In this document: positions 53,981-63,667 of the stretch, one piece after another
How the letters are laid out: each line of letters opens with the position of its first letter
Position numbering within the stretch: the stretch's first letter is position 1
Assembly: GCF_963966145.1 (NCBI RefSeq)
Contig: NC_091049.1
Location: 28,334,001-28,398,000 of the forward strand
Direction: 5' to 3'
DNA from: Tenebrio molitor
Taxonomy: Eukaryota; Arthropoda; Insecta; Coleoptera; Tenebrionidae
Length of the DNA stretch: 64,000 nucleotides
The notes under the pieces: generated by a model
Database searches by the model: none
What the model was told of the DNA's origin: nothing
Seen by the model: the letters and a program-made list of their open reading frames with translations, nothing else
Program-made: the position numbers and the translations under genes

Positions 53981-54395
53981 AACATTCTTACTTTGTATTT
54001 TCGTCATTGAGATCTAGAAACAAAGCAAGAATTCCCTTCATTTTACGTAATATTTCAATTTCTTCATACGACTATGCATATCATCTAAGTTATTTCTTGT
54101 TCTTCATAAATTCATAATATACCTTTATGAAATAAATGATAAAGCTTTTTTATCCTCTCGTCTGTTTGATACGTTTTCCCACATCAAAGACAGAAACCAA
54201 TCAAAAGCATGTTTAATTAATAATTCTGAAATAATTTTCTTGTTTGGTTCTTTCAACAGTTTATTTGTTCATCGTATTTATCGACAGACATTTCCCCTTA
54301 GTCATGCATAACTTTCATAGTTGACGATATTGACAATCAATATCCTTAATTTCCGATTTAATTTGTTACAACTCCGACAAATCCACAACCCAAGC
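53981..54395. other. Intergenic between the two receptor clades
   Basis: Contains the probable poly(A) signal at 54131. No conserved upstream block or dyad precedes the receptor at 54396, in keeping with its different clade. Confidence 0.35.
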
Positions 54396-55535
54396 ATGGA
54401 TTTGGAAATCGTTGAAACCATTTTCAAATGTGGTAGACCCTTTGGACTCACTCCCACTTCCTCCAAAAATCGAAAATCAAACCATTTCCAAAAGTGTCTC
54501 AGTTTCCTCACATTTGCACTATACACGGCGGGAGTAGTTACAGCCAGCTGCATCTCAAGTGCAACTTTTTCCAATTTCACTCTGATGCAGTTCGTTTTAA
54601 TGGTTTTGACCGTCGGCAACCTTTGCATCTATAATTTTTACGTTTTAATAGTCGTGATGGTTTTCGACGAAAAGCGGTGGTTTGTCTTGATCGACAGTGT
54701 AAAATCTGTCAAAACTGGACCTCAGGATAAACAGTATTGCTGGTACTTGACAACACTTGTGGTATCACACCTGACACTTTTGTTGATAATAATTATCGAC
54801 TGTGTTGCCGCTCTCGACTACTTGGGCTGGGTCAGTGCCATCATGATCCTACCGGCACATTTCGACAAGTACGCGCAGTACTTGTACACCATCTCTGCTT
54901 GTCTGGTTCTTAAAATGGTACTCACAAGGTACCAACACCACGCGAATATCTTGGCACAACTAGTGAATGCTCCGAATGGTCTTGACCCCAAAGGAATCAC
55001 AGAAGCTTTGAAAAGCTTCAAACAAACAATGCTTGCTCTGAAGAGGAGTACCGAAGCTTTCAACGATATTTTTGGATGGACGATGCTTTGTAGCATTTTC
55101 AGCGGCGCCTTCAGAATTATTGTCTACACCGAGGCATCTCTGAGACACAATTTCAATTTTTACGTCTTGAAATGGCAACTGCTGCATTTCATTCACGAAA
55201 TCGGCTTCTCCGTCACACTCTGGGTACTGCTTTCTCTTGGAATGTCACGTCTTAAGTTGTTTCAATTTTAGGTCGGACTGGTGGCTGCCATTTTGCTGTG
55301 TGATCAGATTTTGCAACAATCGGACCAAATCTTGAATTTGGCTTGCAAAATGCAAGCGTCTGCAACTAATTGGAATTCGCAACAATACAAACAACTCCAG
55401 ACATTTGTCGAATTCCTGGAACACAACCGTCCCAAATTCAGAGCAGCCAGATTTTTCTCCATCGACAAATCACTCTTGTTCAAAATATTAAATGCCGCAA
55501 TCACTTTCCTTCTGGTGATGATTCAAATTGATTAA
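54396..55535 (+). CDS. Gustatory receptor (7tm_7), 2 exons, 363 aa
   Basis: Exon 1 is 54396-55223 (276 codons, MDLEIVETIFKCG), the intron 55224-55271 (48 bp, gtactg...tttag), exon 2 55272-55535 (87 codons plus stop, starting VGLVAAILLCDQI). The frame is open 25 codons upstream to 54321 without paralog support. FNDIFGWTMLCSIFSGAFRI leads into TM5; HNRPKFRAARFFSIDKS and ITFLLVMIQID close the protein, so the QF of the TM7 motif is QI here. CISSATFSNFTLMQFVLMVL (TM2) and LLIIIIDCVAALDYLG (TM3) are distinct from neighbours, making it the most divergent of the 54-59 kb group. A 30-bp motif (55666) shared with the next gene's tail lies downstream. Confidence 0.92.
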
Positions 55536-55665
55536 GATTGAAACGAATTATATATCAACATCACTACTGCCAGTAGGGTAGTACTAACTGGTGGTACTGC
55601 TTCTACTACTATATTTCTACAACTACCACCACCACTCCCACTATCTACTACTAATATTACAGATT

Positions 55666-55696
55666 GTTAGTTAATGCCACGCCACACGGGCACCAT
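55666..55696 (+). repeat. 31-bp motif shared with 56990-57020
   Basis: gttagttaatgccacgccac followed by acgggcaccat. It differs from the copy after the 55882 gene at one or two bases. It lies 130 bp past a receptor stop; function unknown. Confidence 0.7.
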
Positions 55697-55881
55697 CCTG
55701 CCCACATTATTTTTTTATTTGTTCCACATTCACTCGATTAGGAATCTGTACCCTGTAAGCCATAATTAATTATCGAGCAAATATTCCTAGTAAAACTGTA
55801 CGTCCAAGCCTGTAATTTCCGTTGTTTATAAAAGATCAAGATAACTCGTGGGCTCATTTTTCCACCGCAACAGACAAAATT

Positions 55882-56985
55882 ATGGATCTAGCCATGATAG
55901 AATTTCTCTGTAAATTCGGAAGAATATTCGCATTCACGCCATACTCGTGCAACAATCGCCACCCAAGTTTTTTCCAAAGATGCCACATCTGCTTGGTATT
56001 TGCGATCTACACGGTCACATTTTTTGGCGTCCAGTACGTCGCAGCACCACAATATTCGCAGTTGACTCACATTCAACTAGTACTGTCAGCTGTGACTTAC
56101 ACCAACTTCTATTTCACCAATGTGCACATTCTGGTAGTGGTGATGGGACTAAATCAAAACCGATGGGTCAGGTTAATCGATTTGTTAAAATCAATTGAAA
56201 TCAGACTCGACACGAAACAATTCACGATTCTGAAACTGTCACTTGTCATATTTTTATCACTATGCGCTTTTGAACTTTTTGTAACCTTCTATTACTTTGG
56301 TCTTGTCACATTTCTCTTGTTTCTACCCACCAACATCTACACCTACTCACAATTCACCTATTCGATTTGTACTTGTGTAGTTCTGCAAATGGTACTGACC
56401 CGGTACCAACACTACACCAAAGCAGTACTCAATCACACTGACGAGTTGTTCACAGTTTTGCAAAGAGTCAAACTGGGAGTTTTTACTTTGAAAAAATGTG
56501 TCAACGCTTTTAATGATATCTTCGGATGGACTACACTTGGCAGCGTCTTTTGTAGTACCTTCAAGTGTTTCGTTTATATCGACGTCGCCAGCAAGCACAG
56601 CGAAGTCGTTGAAATGTGGTGGGGAACTGAAGGAGACCAGTTACACTTCCTCTGTGAAATAGGTTTCATCGCGGTCATGTGGGTCAGTGTTTTGGCACCA
56701 TATTTGGACAATTCGGTAATCGCTTTGTTCCAGACTGGCATCGTGCTGACGATTTTCCTGTCTGACAAGATCTTAAACGAATTTGACAATCTCTTGGATC
56801 TGGCTTGGCAACGGAAGGGTTTGAATCCTCACCTGGACAAGGAATTCAAATTGTTCGTCAGTTTTGTCGAATGCAATCGTCCACGGTTCACGGCTGCTAG
56901 ATTTTTTGCAATTGACAGATCGACCTTGTTCAAGATAATTAATTCGTCGATCGGGTTCTTCCTGGTTATGATTCAGTCTTATTGA
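55882..56985 (+). CDS. Gustatory receptor (7tm_7), 350 aa spliced, open through its intron
   Basis: By homology exon 1 is 55882-56682 (267 codons, MDLAMIEFLCKFG) and exon 2 56734-56985 (83 codons plus stop, starting TGIVLTIFLSDKI). The 51-bp intron (gtcagt...ttccag) has a non-consensus third base and no stop in frame, so the message is open if unspliced, adding 17 residues (VSVLAPYLDNS...). The LCD of TM6 is LSD. The C-terminus is GFFLVMIQSY, so the Phe of the conserved QF is Ser, the only such change in the window. It is closest to 22748 (YSCNxRxPxxxQR, MGLxxxRWxxLIDxLKSI, TRYQHYTK). AFNDIFGWTTLGSVFCSTFK is normal. Confidence 0.9.
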   Translation: MDLAMIEFLCKFGRIFAFTPYSCNNRHPSFFQRCHICLVFAIYTVTFFGVQYVAAPQYSQLTHIQLVLSAVTYTNFYFTNVHILVVVMGLNQNRWVRLIDLLKSIEIRLDTKQFTILKLSLVIFLSLCAFELFVTFYYFGLVTFLLFLPTNIYTYSQFTYSICTCVVLQMVLTRYQHYTKAVLNHTDELFTVLQRVKLGVFTLKKCVNAFNDIFGWTTLGSVFCSTFKCFVYIDVASKHSEVVEMWWGTEGDQLHFLCEIGFIAVMWVSVLAPYLDNSVIALFQTGIVLTIFLSDKILNEFDNLLDLAWQRKGLNPHLDKEFKLFVSFVECNRPRFTAARFFAIDRSTLFKIINSSIGFFLVMIQSY

Positions 56986-56989
56986 AAGC

Positions 56990-57020
56990 GTTAGTTGACG
57001 CCACGCCACACGGGCACCAT
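56990..57020 (+). repeat. 31-bp motif, second copy
   Basis: gttagttgacgccacgccac followed by acgggcaccat begins five bases after the stop codon of the 55882 receptor, hence in its 3' UTR. Confidence 0.7.
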
Positions 57021-57260
57021 GTTTTTCCCCGATTTCACCTGACACTTGACAAAATTTTATTTACAATCGAGTCCTGAATGCCAAATCATTAACTTAATCA
57101 TTTGTATTGTTAGGTAATGATATGTTTTGGTCTTTTACATAGTACTTAATATCTATGACGAGCTTTTCGTATTGAAAACACAATGTCTATAATTTGAGCT
57201 TAATTGCAACGATTTCAAAACATTTCAACCCGAACCACCAACAACTGCAGTGACCACGCT

Positions 57261-58388
57261 ATGGATTCAGAAATGGTAGAAACTCTTTGCAAGTTTGGAA
57301 GAGTCTTCGCGCTGACTCCTCCTTCTTGTACCAACTCAAACACCAATTATTTTTGGAGATACTACAATTTCCTCATATTTTCAATATACACCGTTGGATT
57401 TGTTAAAATTCAGCAAACTCTTCTACCAACTTACTTCGACTTCACTTTCATCCAACTCGTCTTGGCAATTTTGTTGAACGTCAACTTCTACCTTTCAAAT
57501 TTTTACATTCTGGTAGTCGTGATGGGACCAAAGAGGAGTCAATGGTTCAGACTGGTTGGTTGCTTGAAATCCATCGAAGCTCCTACCAGCAGCAAACAGC
57601 TCACCACACTACGAGTAACACTGTTTCTATTCTTAGCTTTGCTCACTTTTCACGTGTTCTTGCTGGTTTATTACTTCAACTTTTATTCTTTTGTGCTGTT
57701 TTTGCCGTCAAATTTCTACAGGTATTCGCACTTTACGTACTCAACTTGTGCCTACACCATTTTGAAAATGTTGCTGGTGAAGTACCAACACCACACCAAC
57801 ATGTTGTCCCAAGTGGTGGACACTTTTAAACGTGGACAATCGATTCAACCTTTGTACAAAATCAAGCAAGGATTGTTCACTCTGCACAAATGTGTGCACT
57901 CTTTCAACAGTATTTTTGGGTGGACGATCCTCAGCAGCATTTTTTGCGGGACGTTCAAGATTCTGGTCCACATAGATATCGCAGTTAAGCAGAAAGAGGC
58001 CTTCGAAGATATGTGGGGAAGTTTCGAAAACAGACTGAACCTGATTCCTGAAATGGGTTTTGTTCTGATCACTTGGGTAAAGTTCTTGCTTTTTTTGCAA
58101 CTTGACTGATATTCTATCTTTCAGATTGGTCTCGTCGGGACGATATTGACCTGCGATGACATTTTGAAAGAGTCACACACAGTTTCTGGTTTGGCATCAC
58201 AACTGCAAGCACTTGGACCTGGTTTGACGCCTCTCGAAACCAAGGAATTCAAAATGTTTGTCACATTTGTTGAGCATAATCGTCCTAGATTTAAAGCCGC
58301 CAGATTCTTTTCACTTGACAGGTCCACTTTGCTTCAAATTCTCAATTCGCTGATAACGTTTCTCTTGGTTGCGATTCAGTTTAAGTAA
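57261..58388 (+). CDS. Gustatory receptor (7tm_7), 2 exons, 359 aa
   Basis: Exon 1 is 57261-58076 (272 codons, MDSEMVETLCKFG), the intron 58077-58124 (48 bp, gtaaag...tttcag), exon 2 58125-58388 (87 codons plus stop, starting IGLVGTILTCDDI). An upstream in-frame stretch to 57204 uses a non-ATG codon and is not conserved. The TM5 entry is SFNSIFGWTILSSIFCGTFK (Ser for Asp). YFNFYSFVLFLPSNFYRYSH (TM3-TM4) and VKYQHHTNMLSQV match the 58740 gene. HNRPRFKAARFFSLDRSTL and ITFLLVAIQFK close it. The TM6-TM7 segment has a Gly/Pro-rich insert (ALGPGLTPLETKE) not seen elsewhere. A probable AATAAA is at 58555-58560. Confidence 0.92.
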
Positions 58389-58739
58389 ACCAAGAACTAG
58401 CAATAGTTTTAATTTTTGGAAAAGTAGAAAATCAAATTTTATCCAGATGTTACGAGTTACGAGATTAAAACTGGATTACGTGCAACGTTGTGAAAACTCT
58501 GTTAAATTATCCACAATGGTAAACCCTAATGACACTTCTTCGAAATCGTATCCAAATAAAAATCTTTTCCGATAATCCTGTTCCGTGATATATTTTTTTA
58601 TGTATTCCGGAAATAAACAATGAGTGTTTTGTGCTGACGTCAAATTGTTATTTAATTATATGGTTGTTTTCTGTTGTTTTTGACGATTGAGCAAGATAAA
58701 CGAGTATTGCCCAGAAAGCCATAAACAAGCCACACAGTT

Positions 58740-59843
58740 ATGGACTTCGAAACGATAGAAACGTTTTGCAAATTTGGCAAATGGTTGGCATTGACACCTC
58801 ACTCGTGCCAAAACAAGAACCCCAGCTGCTTGCACAGATGCCACAATTTTCTCGTCTTTGCCATCTACATAGCCGGAGTCATCAACGTTCACCACGCTCT
58901 TGTTCCGATTTATCTCAGCCTCACTCACATCCAGCTCATTTTGGCGATTTTGATCAACGCCAACTACTACCTCTTCAGTTCTTATATTTTGGTAGTGGTG
59001 ATGGGACTAAAAAGAAACCAATGGTCTAGATTAATCCACGGGTTGAAATCCACACAAACTGTACCAACCAGACAACCGATTGTAGTAAGTGTTACCCTGG
59101 TCACGTATTTATCAGTATTGATTTGTCACACCTTCGTGATCAAATCTTACTTCGGATTCTACTCCCTTGTTCTCTTTCTGCCGTTAAACTTCTACAGATG
59201 GGCGCAGTTTCTTTACTCGCTGTGCGCATGCGCAGTACTAAATATGTTGCTGACGAGGTATCGACACTTGACAAACATGCTGCAAGTGAAGCATGCAGAG
59301 TTGCTGATAATCAAAAGAATCAAACGAGAAGTGCTGGGCTTGAAAAAATGTGTCGACGCTTTTAACAACATTTTCGGATGGACGATTCTTAGCAGCATCT
59401 TCACTGTTGCGTTTAAATGCCTCGTTTACATCGACATTTTCCTCAAGGACAAGAAGGCGTTTCAAGAAATCTGGGACGCTTATGGAAGACGACTAGATTT
59501 GCTCTTCGAAGTGGCCTCCATTCTACTAATGTGGGTACAAATTCTTTACTTCTTATTTGTTCCTCTAGACCAACACTGTCTGTTGTAGATTGGCATTGCA
59601 GCGATTCTGTTCTTGTGTGATGAAATTTCAAAAGAATCAAAGGCACTCGTAGGTTTGGCGTTACAAGTGAACAGTTCTAGAAGGAAAAATAGAAAACTAA
59701 AGATGTTTACAAATTTTGTCCAACATTGTCGCCCGAGCTTCACAGCTGCAGATTTTTTTCTTCTTGATGTAGCAACTCTGTTCAAAATACTATATTCGTC
59801 GATCACCTTTCTCCTAGTCATAATTCAATTCAAATCACACTGA
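58740..59843 (+). CDS. Gustatory receptor (7tm_7), 2 exons, 349 aa
   Basis: Exon 1 is 58740-59534 (265 codons, MDFETIETFCKFG), the intron 59535-59588 (54 bp, gtacaa...ttgtag), exon 2 59589-59843 (84 codons plus stop, starting IGIAAILFLCDEI). A nearer AG at 59568 would put a stop in frame, so 59588 is the acceptor. AFNNIFGWTILSSIFTVAFK has Asn for Asp. CRPSFTAADFFLLDVATLFK in exon 2 lacks the Arg residues of NRPEFxAARFFxIDRS, the strongest departure in the window. ITFLLVIIQFK ends the helix and a short SH tail follows. An AATAAA at 59888-59893 is 45 bp past the stop; the gene is tail-to-tail with 59927-61076. Confidence 0.92.
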
Positions 59844-59926
59844 AGGTAGCAGTGCAAGAACGCAATGAAGAAAACAATACAATTTGTAATAAAGCATCAT
59901 TTGTATTTTTATTTTTGCATAAATGT

Positions 59927-61076
59927 TTACATATTTATCTTGAACTGAATTATTACAAGCAGAAAAGTAATAATGACGTATAAAATACTGAACAACATGG
60001 ACTTGTCAATTGTGAAAAAACTTGCTGCCTCGAATCTTGGACGATTTTGCGCCATAAATTCCCCCAGGGACTTCAGCTCTTGGCTGGTCTGCAAGACATA
60101 CTCCCGCATGCGCACTTTCACTCTACAAATCAAGGTCAAAATGTCTTCATATTCCTTCACAATAGAATCGCACAGGAACATATTTGCGAATACACCAAAC
60201 TAAAACAAAGTCTTTTGTGAAACACTTGTGATGAAAATCAAGATGTCGTACCCAACTCAGGAGAAGTACCGTCAAGTGGAAAACTATGTTGAAGATTCGA
60301 ACAAACCCGCTGCCCGAACTGAAGGTACCATCCCGTCTCATGAATATGTCAATGTTGACAAGAGTTCGAATGGACGCAGTGGAGATGTGCAAAAGCGTGG
60401 TCCAGCCAAATATGTCGTTGAAGACTTCGACGGCGCATTTCAAAACAACCACATCGCGCTTGGTTCTCCTTAAGATTTGTAAGTAGGAGTGGTAGTTGAG
60501 TTTGTGGCATGACGCTCGCGTCAGTACAAAATGTTGATATTGGTACCTCGACAGTACCATCTGCAGGATGATGCACCGCAAGGTCGCATCAAAAAACTGT
60601 AGATAAGTCTTAATGCAAATTGTGATAGTGGCTCGGAGAACATTTAAATCGAAGAATAATGAGGCAGTACTGTTTTGTGCTATCAAAATAGATGATACGA
60701 AAAGTTGTGATGTCACAAACTGCAAATAATACGTCTTGGTTTTGTTCTTGTGGCAAGGAGTGCGTTGAAGATATTTTAGCAATTTAACCCACTTGATCTG
60801 CTTGTAGATTTTTATGATTACGAATATGTAAGAGTTGTGGAGGCAGTCGATGATGTTTGTCAAGGCGACCATAGACACTTGCGTGATACTTAGCTTGCTG
60901 TAAGATACCCTCCTGGCGTAGATATTGTAAAAGATATTGATCATTAAAACGGTGAATACGAAGAAGCTGCGAATTTTATGATGAAGAGGTAAATTTCTCT
61001 TCAATCTTGTCGAGGGTGGAGTTAATGAAAAGATGTTTCCAAATCGGAAAATCAAATTCATTGCGCTCAGATCCAT
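59927..61076 (-). CDS. Gustatory receptor (7tm_7), 2 exons, 365 aa
   Basis: Exon 1 is 61076-60252 (275 codons, MDLSAMNLIFRFG), the intron 60251-60200 (52 bp, gtacga...tttag), exon 2 60199-59927 (90 codons plus stop, starting FGVFANMFLCDSI). It is the longest receptor here because of SPSTRLKRNLPL-type and RDGTFSSGSGF loop additions. VFNDIFGWTTLLHISTASIR leads into TM5; NRPRFEAASFFTIDKSMLFS and ITFLLVIIQFKINM close it. The sister is the divergent neighbour at 61731 (shared FGN/CGRIxS(L/I)TPxS, RTPCHKNKTKTYYLQFVTSQ against EYTQCHKNNQNLYHLQFVMS). The minus-strand AATAAA is about 59908-59913. It is head-to-head with 61731 across 654 bp. Confidence 0.92.
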
Positions 61077-61730
61077 TTTTCGTCAGGTTGACTCAAGTTG
61101 TGACCAAAAAAGAAATCGTGACAACAGAAAGCTGTTTTGAAAGAAAACAAGTAAATGTTGATTGTGTAAAGTTGTTGAATGTTTATATCGTTAAGGGCAG
61201 TGTGGAGTAAACAATAATTTAAATGCAGTTAGAATTGTTGGAGTTTTTCTTTACTGTACTGATTTTCATACCAATAATCATCTACACACTGTAATTTTGA
61301 AAGAAGTTGTCAACTGATATTTTTTGAAATTATTATTTGTAATTTGTGAGGTGGCTCGCATGTGCTCTGCGTCGCAACAGTAAACAATAGATATTAGGCG
61401 GCCCTCGTAAAAATTATTTGAACCTGAGTTGTATTGAAATCAATTTGCAACTGTTCTACGTGGTACTCCATGGCACCACCTTATAAATACCTACTGCTGC
61501 GAAGGTACCAACAAAATGTCTAGAAGTGAAAGCAACTCCACTAGAGAAATAAATATGTATAATTTCCTGTTCCACCAAGGAATGTATTTATTTCCACATG
61601 TTTCAAAATAGAACTCATTCCAATGATATTATTTTTACTCACTTTCCGTTGCTTTAATTTCCTGCTGTTGAGATATTTAAACGAAACTGTAGTCAAGGTG
61701 GTGTTGTCGATTCAGACTGACTGAACAAGA
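61077..61730. promoter_or_regulatory. Bidirectional intergenic region between divergent sister receptors
   Basis: 654 bp separate the two start codons. TATAAATA at 61482-61489 follows tccatggcaccacct and could serve the plus-strand gene from a distal start, but no transcription start can be read. The dyad of the large clade is absent. Confidence 0.35.
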
Positions 61731-62833
61731 ATGGACTTGAAAATAATAAACGTCATTTTCAAATGTGGAAGAATTTTGTCAATAACTCCCTCATCTACCT
61801 CGCAGAGAAATTTGAACAATTTTGAGAAACTTTACGGATATTTAATATTTGCCACAGTGACATCTTTTACTTGGTACAACATGTTTTGGACTGGAGTATC
61901 CAATTCGTATTTGACATACAGCCAGTACATTCTGGCCGTGGCAGGAATTTCTATATACACAATGCATAACTTTTACGTTTTCATCATCATTAGATTGCAG
62001 AAGCATTCTCAATGGTTCAAATTGCTACAACGTCTTGAATATACTCAGTGCCACAAAAACAACCAAAATTTGTATCACTTGCAGTTTGTGATGTCCCACT
62101 TGATCGCATTATCTGTAATCGTGGTCAACAATTATCTTTATTTAATCTATTACGACACAACCCGAATCCTGTTCAATTTAATAATGTGTATTGAATTTTA
62201 TCTGCAATATTTCTACCTAGTTTTGCGCTACATCATACTAGAGATGTTGCTTTCGCGGTACCACCATCAAAACAACCTTTTGCAGCGAGCCACGCTCAAA
62301 AACTTTCCGAAAATTCCCAAAAGGACCAAACAAGATTTGTTCATCTTGGAAGATGCAGTCAAAATCTTCAACGACATCTTCGGATGGGCCTCTCTTCTGG
62401 ACATCTTCTCGACGGCAATTAGAACTCTTATAACCCTGGACATCGCGGTTAAAAAAGATCTTAATTTTGAGTTATTCGTCGTCATATTCCAATTTATGTT
62501 TCTTCTCTTGTACTGGGTACCAAATTGAACCAACTCTTAAGTGTGTTACTAATAATTCGCTTTCAGGGTTGTATTTTGGTAAATGTGTGCCTGGCTGACT
62601 CCATATTGAAACGCTATGATCATATAGTAATGACGGCGTGCAGACTGGAAAGTGTGATGAGCCAGGTGTACATATTGAAGGGTGAAAGGTCACTCGTAAC
62701 AGTGGTCTGCAGAAACCGCCCAAAATTTGAAGCTGCGAGGTTCTTTGCTCTCGACAAGACCACGTTGCTTAAGATTTTGTACACCATTGTCACGTTTTTG
62801 CTCGTAATCATCCAGCTCAAGTCAAATTTGTAA
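61731..62833 (+). CDS. Gustatory receptor (7tm_7), 2 exons, 350 aa
   Basis: Exon 1 is 61731-62516 (262 codons, MDLKIINVIFKCG), the intron 62517-62566 (50 bp, gtacca...tttcag), exon 2 62567-62833 (88 codons plus stop, starting GCILVNVCLADSI). Exon 2 breaks two near-constants: VGILxxIFLCD is GCILVNVCLAD. IFNDIFGWASLLDIFSTAIR leads into TM5. NRPKFEAARFFALDKTTLLK and VTFLLVIIQLKSNL follow, so QF is QL. The loop after TM4 is the shortest in the array (RATLKNFPKIPKRTKQD). It is sister of the minus-strand gene at 59927 and divergently arranged with it. Confidence 0.92.
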
Positions 62834-62969
62834 AATTATTTTAACAGACTGGGGTATTGCCAACGGCCACCCATCCAAATGCTGACCGCATCGGATGTTG
62901 CTTAATCTCTATTACTAAAATTATTCTTTGTATTGTTTTTATTATCATTCCAATTGTTGTCATCTATTT

Positions 62970-63383
62970 TTTTTTTGTTAGCCCTTCCCTTTTCACCATT
63001 GACCTCTCAGGTACCTTGCGGTCAGCTTGTTTTTTCCTCTCTTTTTTTTCCTATGTGCGGCGGGGCTCCGGGGTACTTTCCCCGGCCACCCACGCCCACC
63101 CTCTCTTCTCCTTTTTCCTTCCTGGACAGCACTACATCCATGGGAGGCCCATCCAGCCTGGGATTTGAACCCTGCTGCCCTCGCGGTGGTGTCGGAAGAG
63201 TGTCGCTCTTCCTTCCACCACCATACCGTCAGCCCCTGAAAGACATACACACACATCCATGGCCCGGCGGAGGTTCCTTCCTTGGAAAAAATCCTCCCCC
63301 TTCGGTGAGATTCGAACCCACTAGCGCCGGGACCGCGACCTCGGAGCACTGTCTCCGACAGCCATGCGGCCACCGAGCTACCT
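62970..63383 (-). mobile_element. tRNA-derived SINE with two tRNA-like units, 16-bp target duplication
   Basis: It is flanked by perfect 16-bp repeats TTGTTGTCATCTATTT at 62954-62969 and 63384-63399. On the minus strand the head (63383 to about 63305) reads GGTAGCTCGGTGGCCGCATG, then further on GTGGGTTCGAATCTCAC: RNA polymerase III box A- and box B-like sequences with a T-arm. A second tRNA-like stretch (about 63231-63150) starts GGGGCTGACGGTATGGTGG. It has an arm GAAGA/TCTTC with a 7-base loop and GGGTTCAAATCCC. The tail at the left is T-rich on plus (A-rich on minus). ORFs across it are meaningless. Confidence 0.85.
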
Positions 63384-63399
63384 TTGTTGTCATCTATTT

Positions 63400-63667
63400 A
63401 AACATCGATTTTATATGTCCCCCATTGGTTTTCAATATTGTTGACGATCTCTATTAAAGTATTGTATTGTTACGAACAAGTTCTAACGATTACGTTGACA
63501 AAATAAATCATTCTAGTTGTTTTTGTTGTTCTTACTTAAAACCCGACCTTCTAGAAAATTACTTCATTATTGATTTCATAAAAGGTCTATTATGCAGACA
63601 ATGTGTTTACAAAAAAAAAGAATCTTACTTTACATCTAAAACTACAACCAGTTACAACAGTATAATC
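63400..63667. other. Intergenic, promoter side of the last receptor
   Basis: AT-rich; no site can be defended. Confidence 0.3.

Noticed and set aside
63300..63383. Possible functional tRNA gene
   Set aside because: The T-arm is good, but the anticodon arm is irregular, the unit lies at the head of a 414-bp element with target duplications, and a second tRNA-like unit follows; SINE is the better reading.
62933..63457. 174-codon plus-strand Pro-rich ORF and its antisense ORF
   Set aside because: Both run through the SINE and its flanks; composition reflects the GC-rich element.
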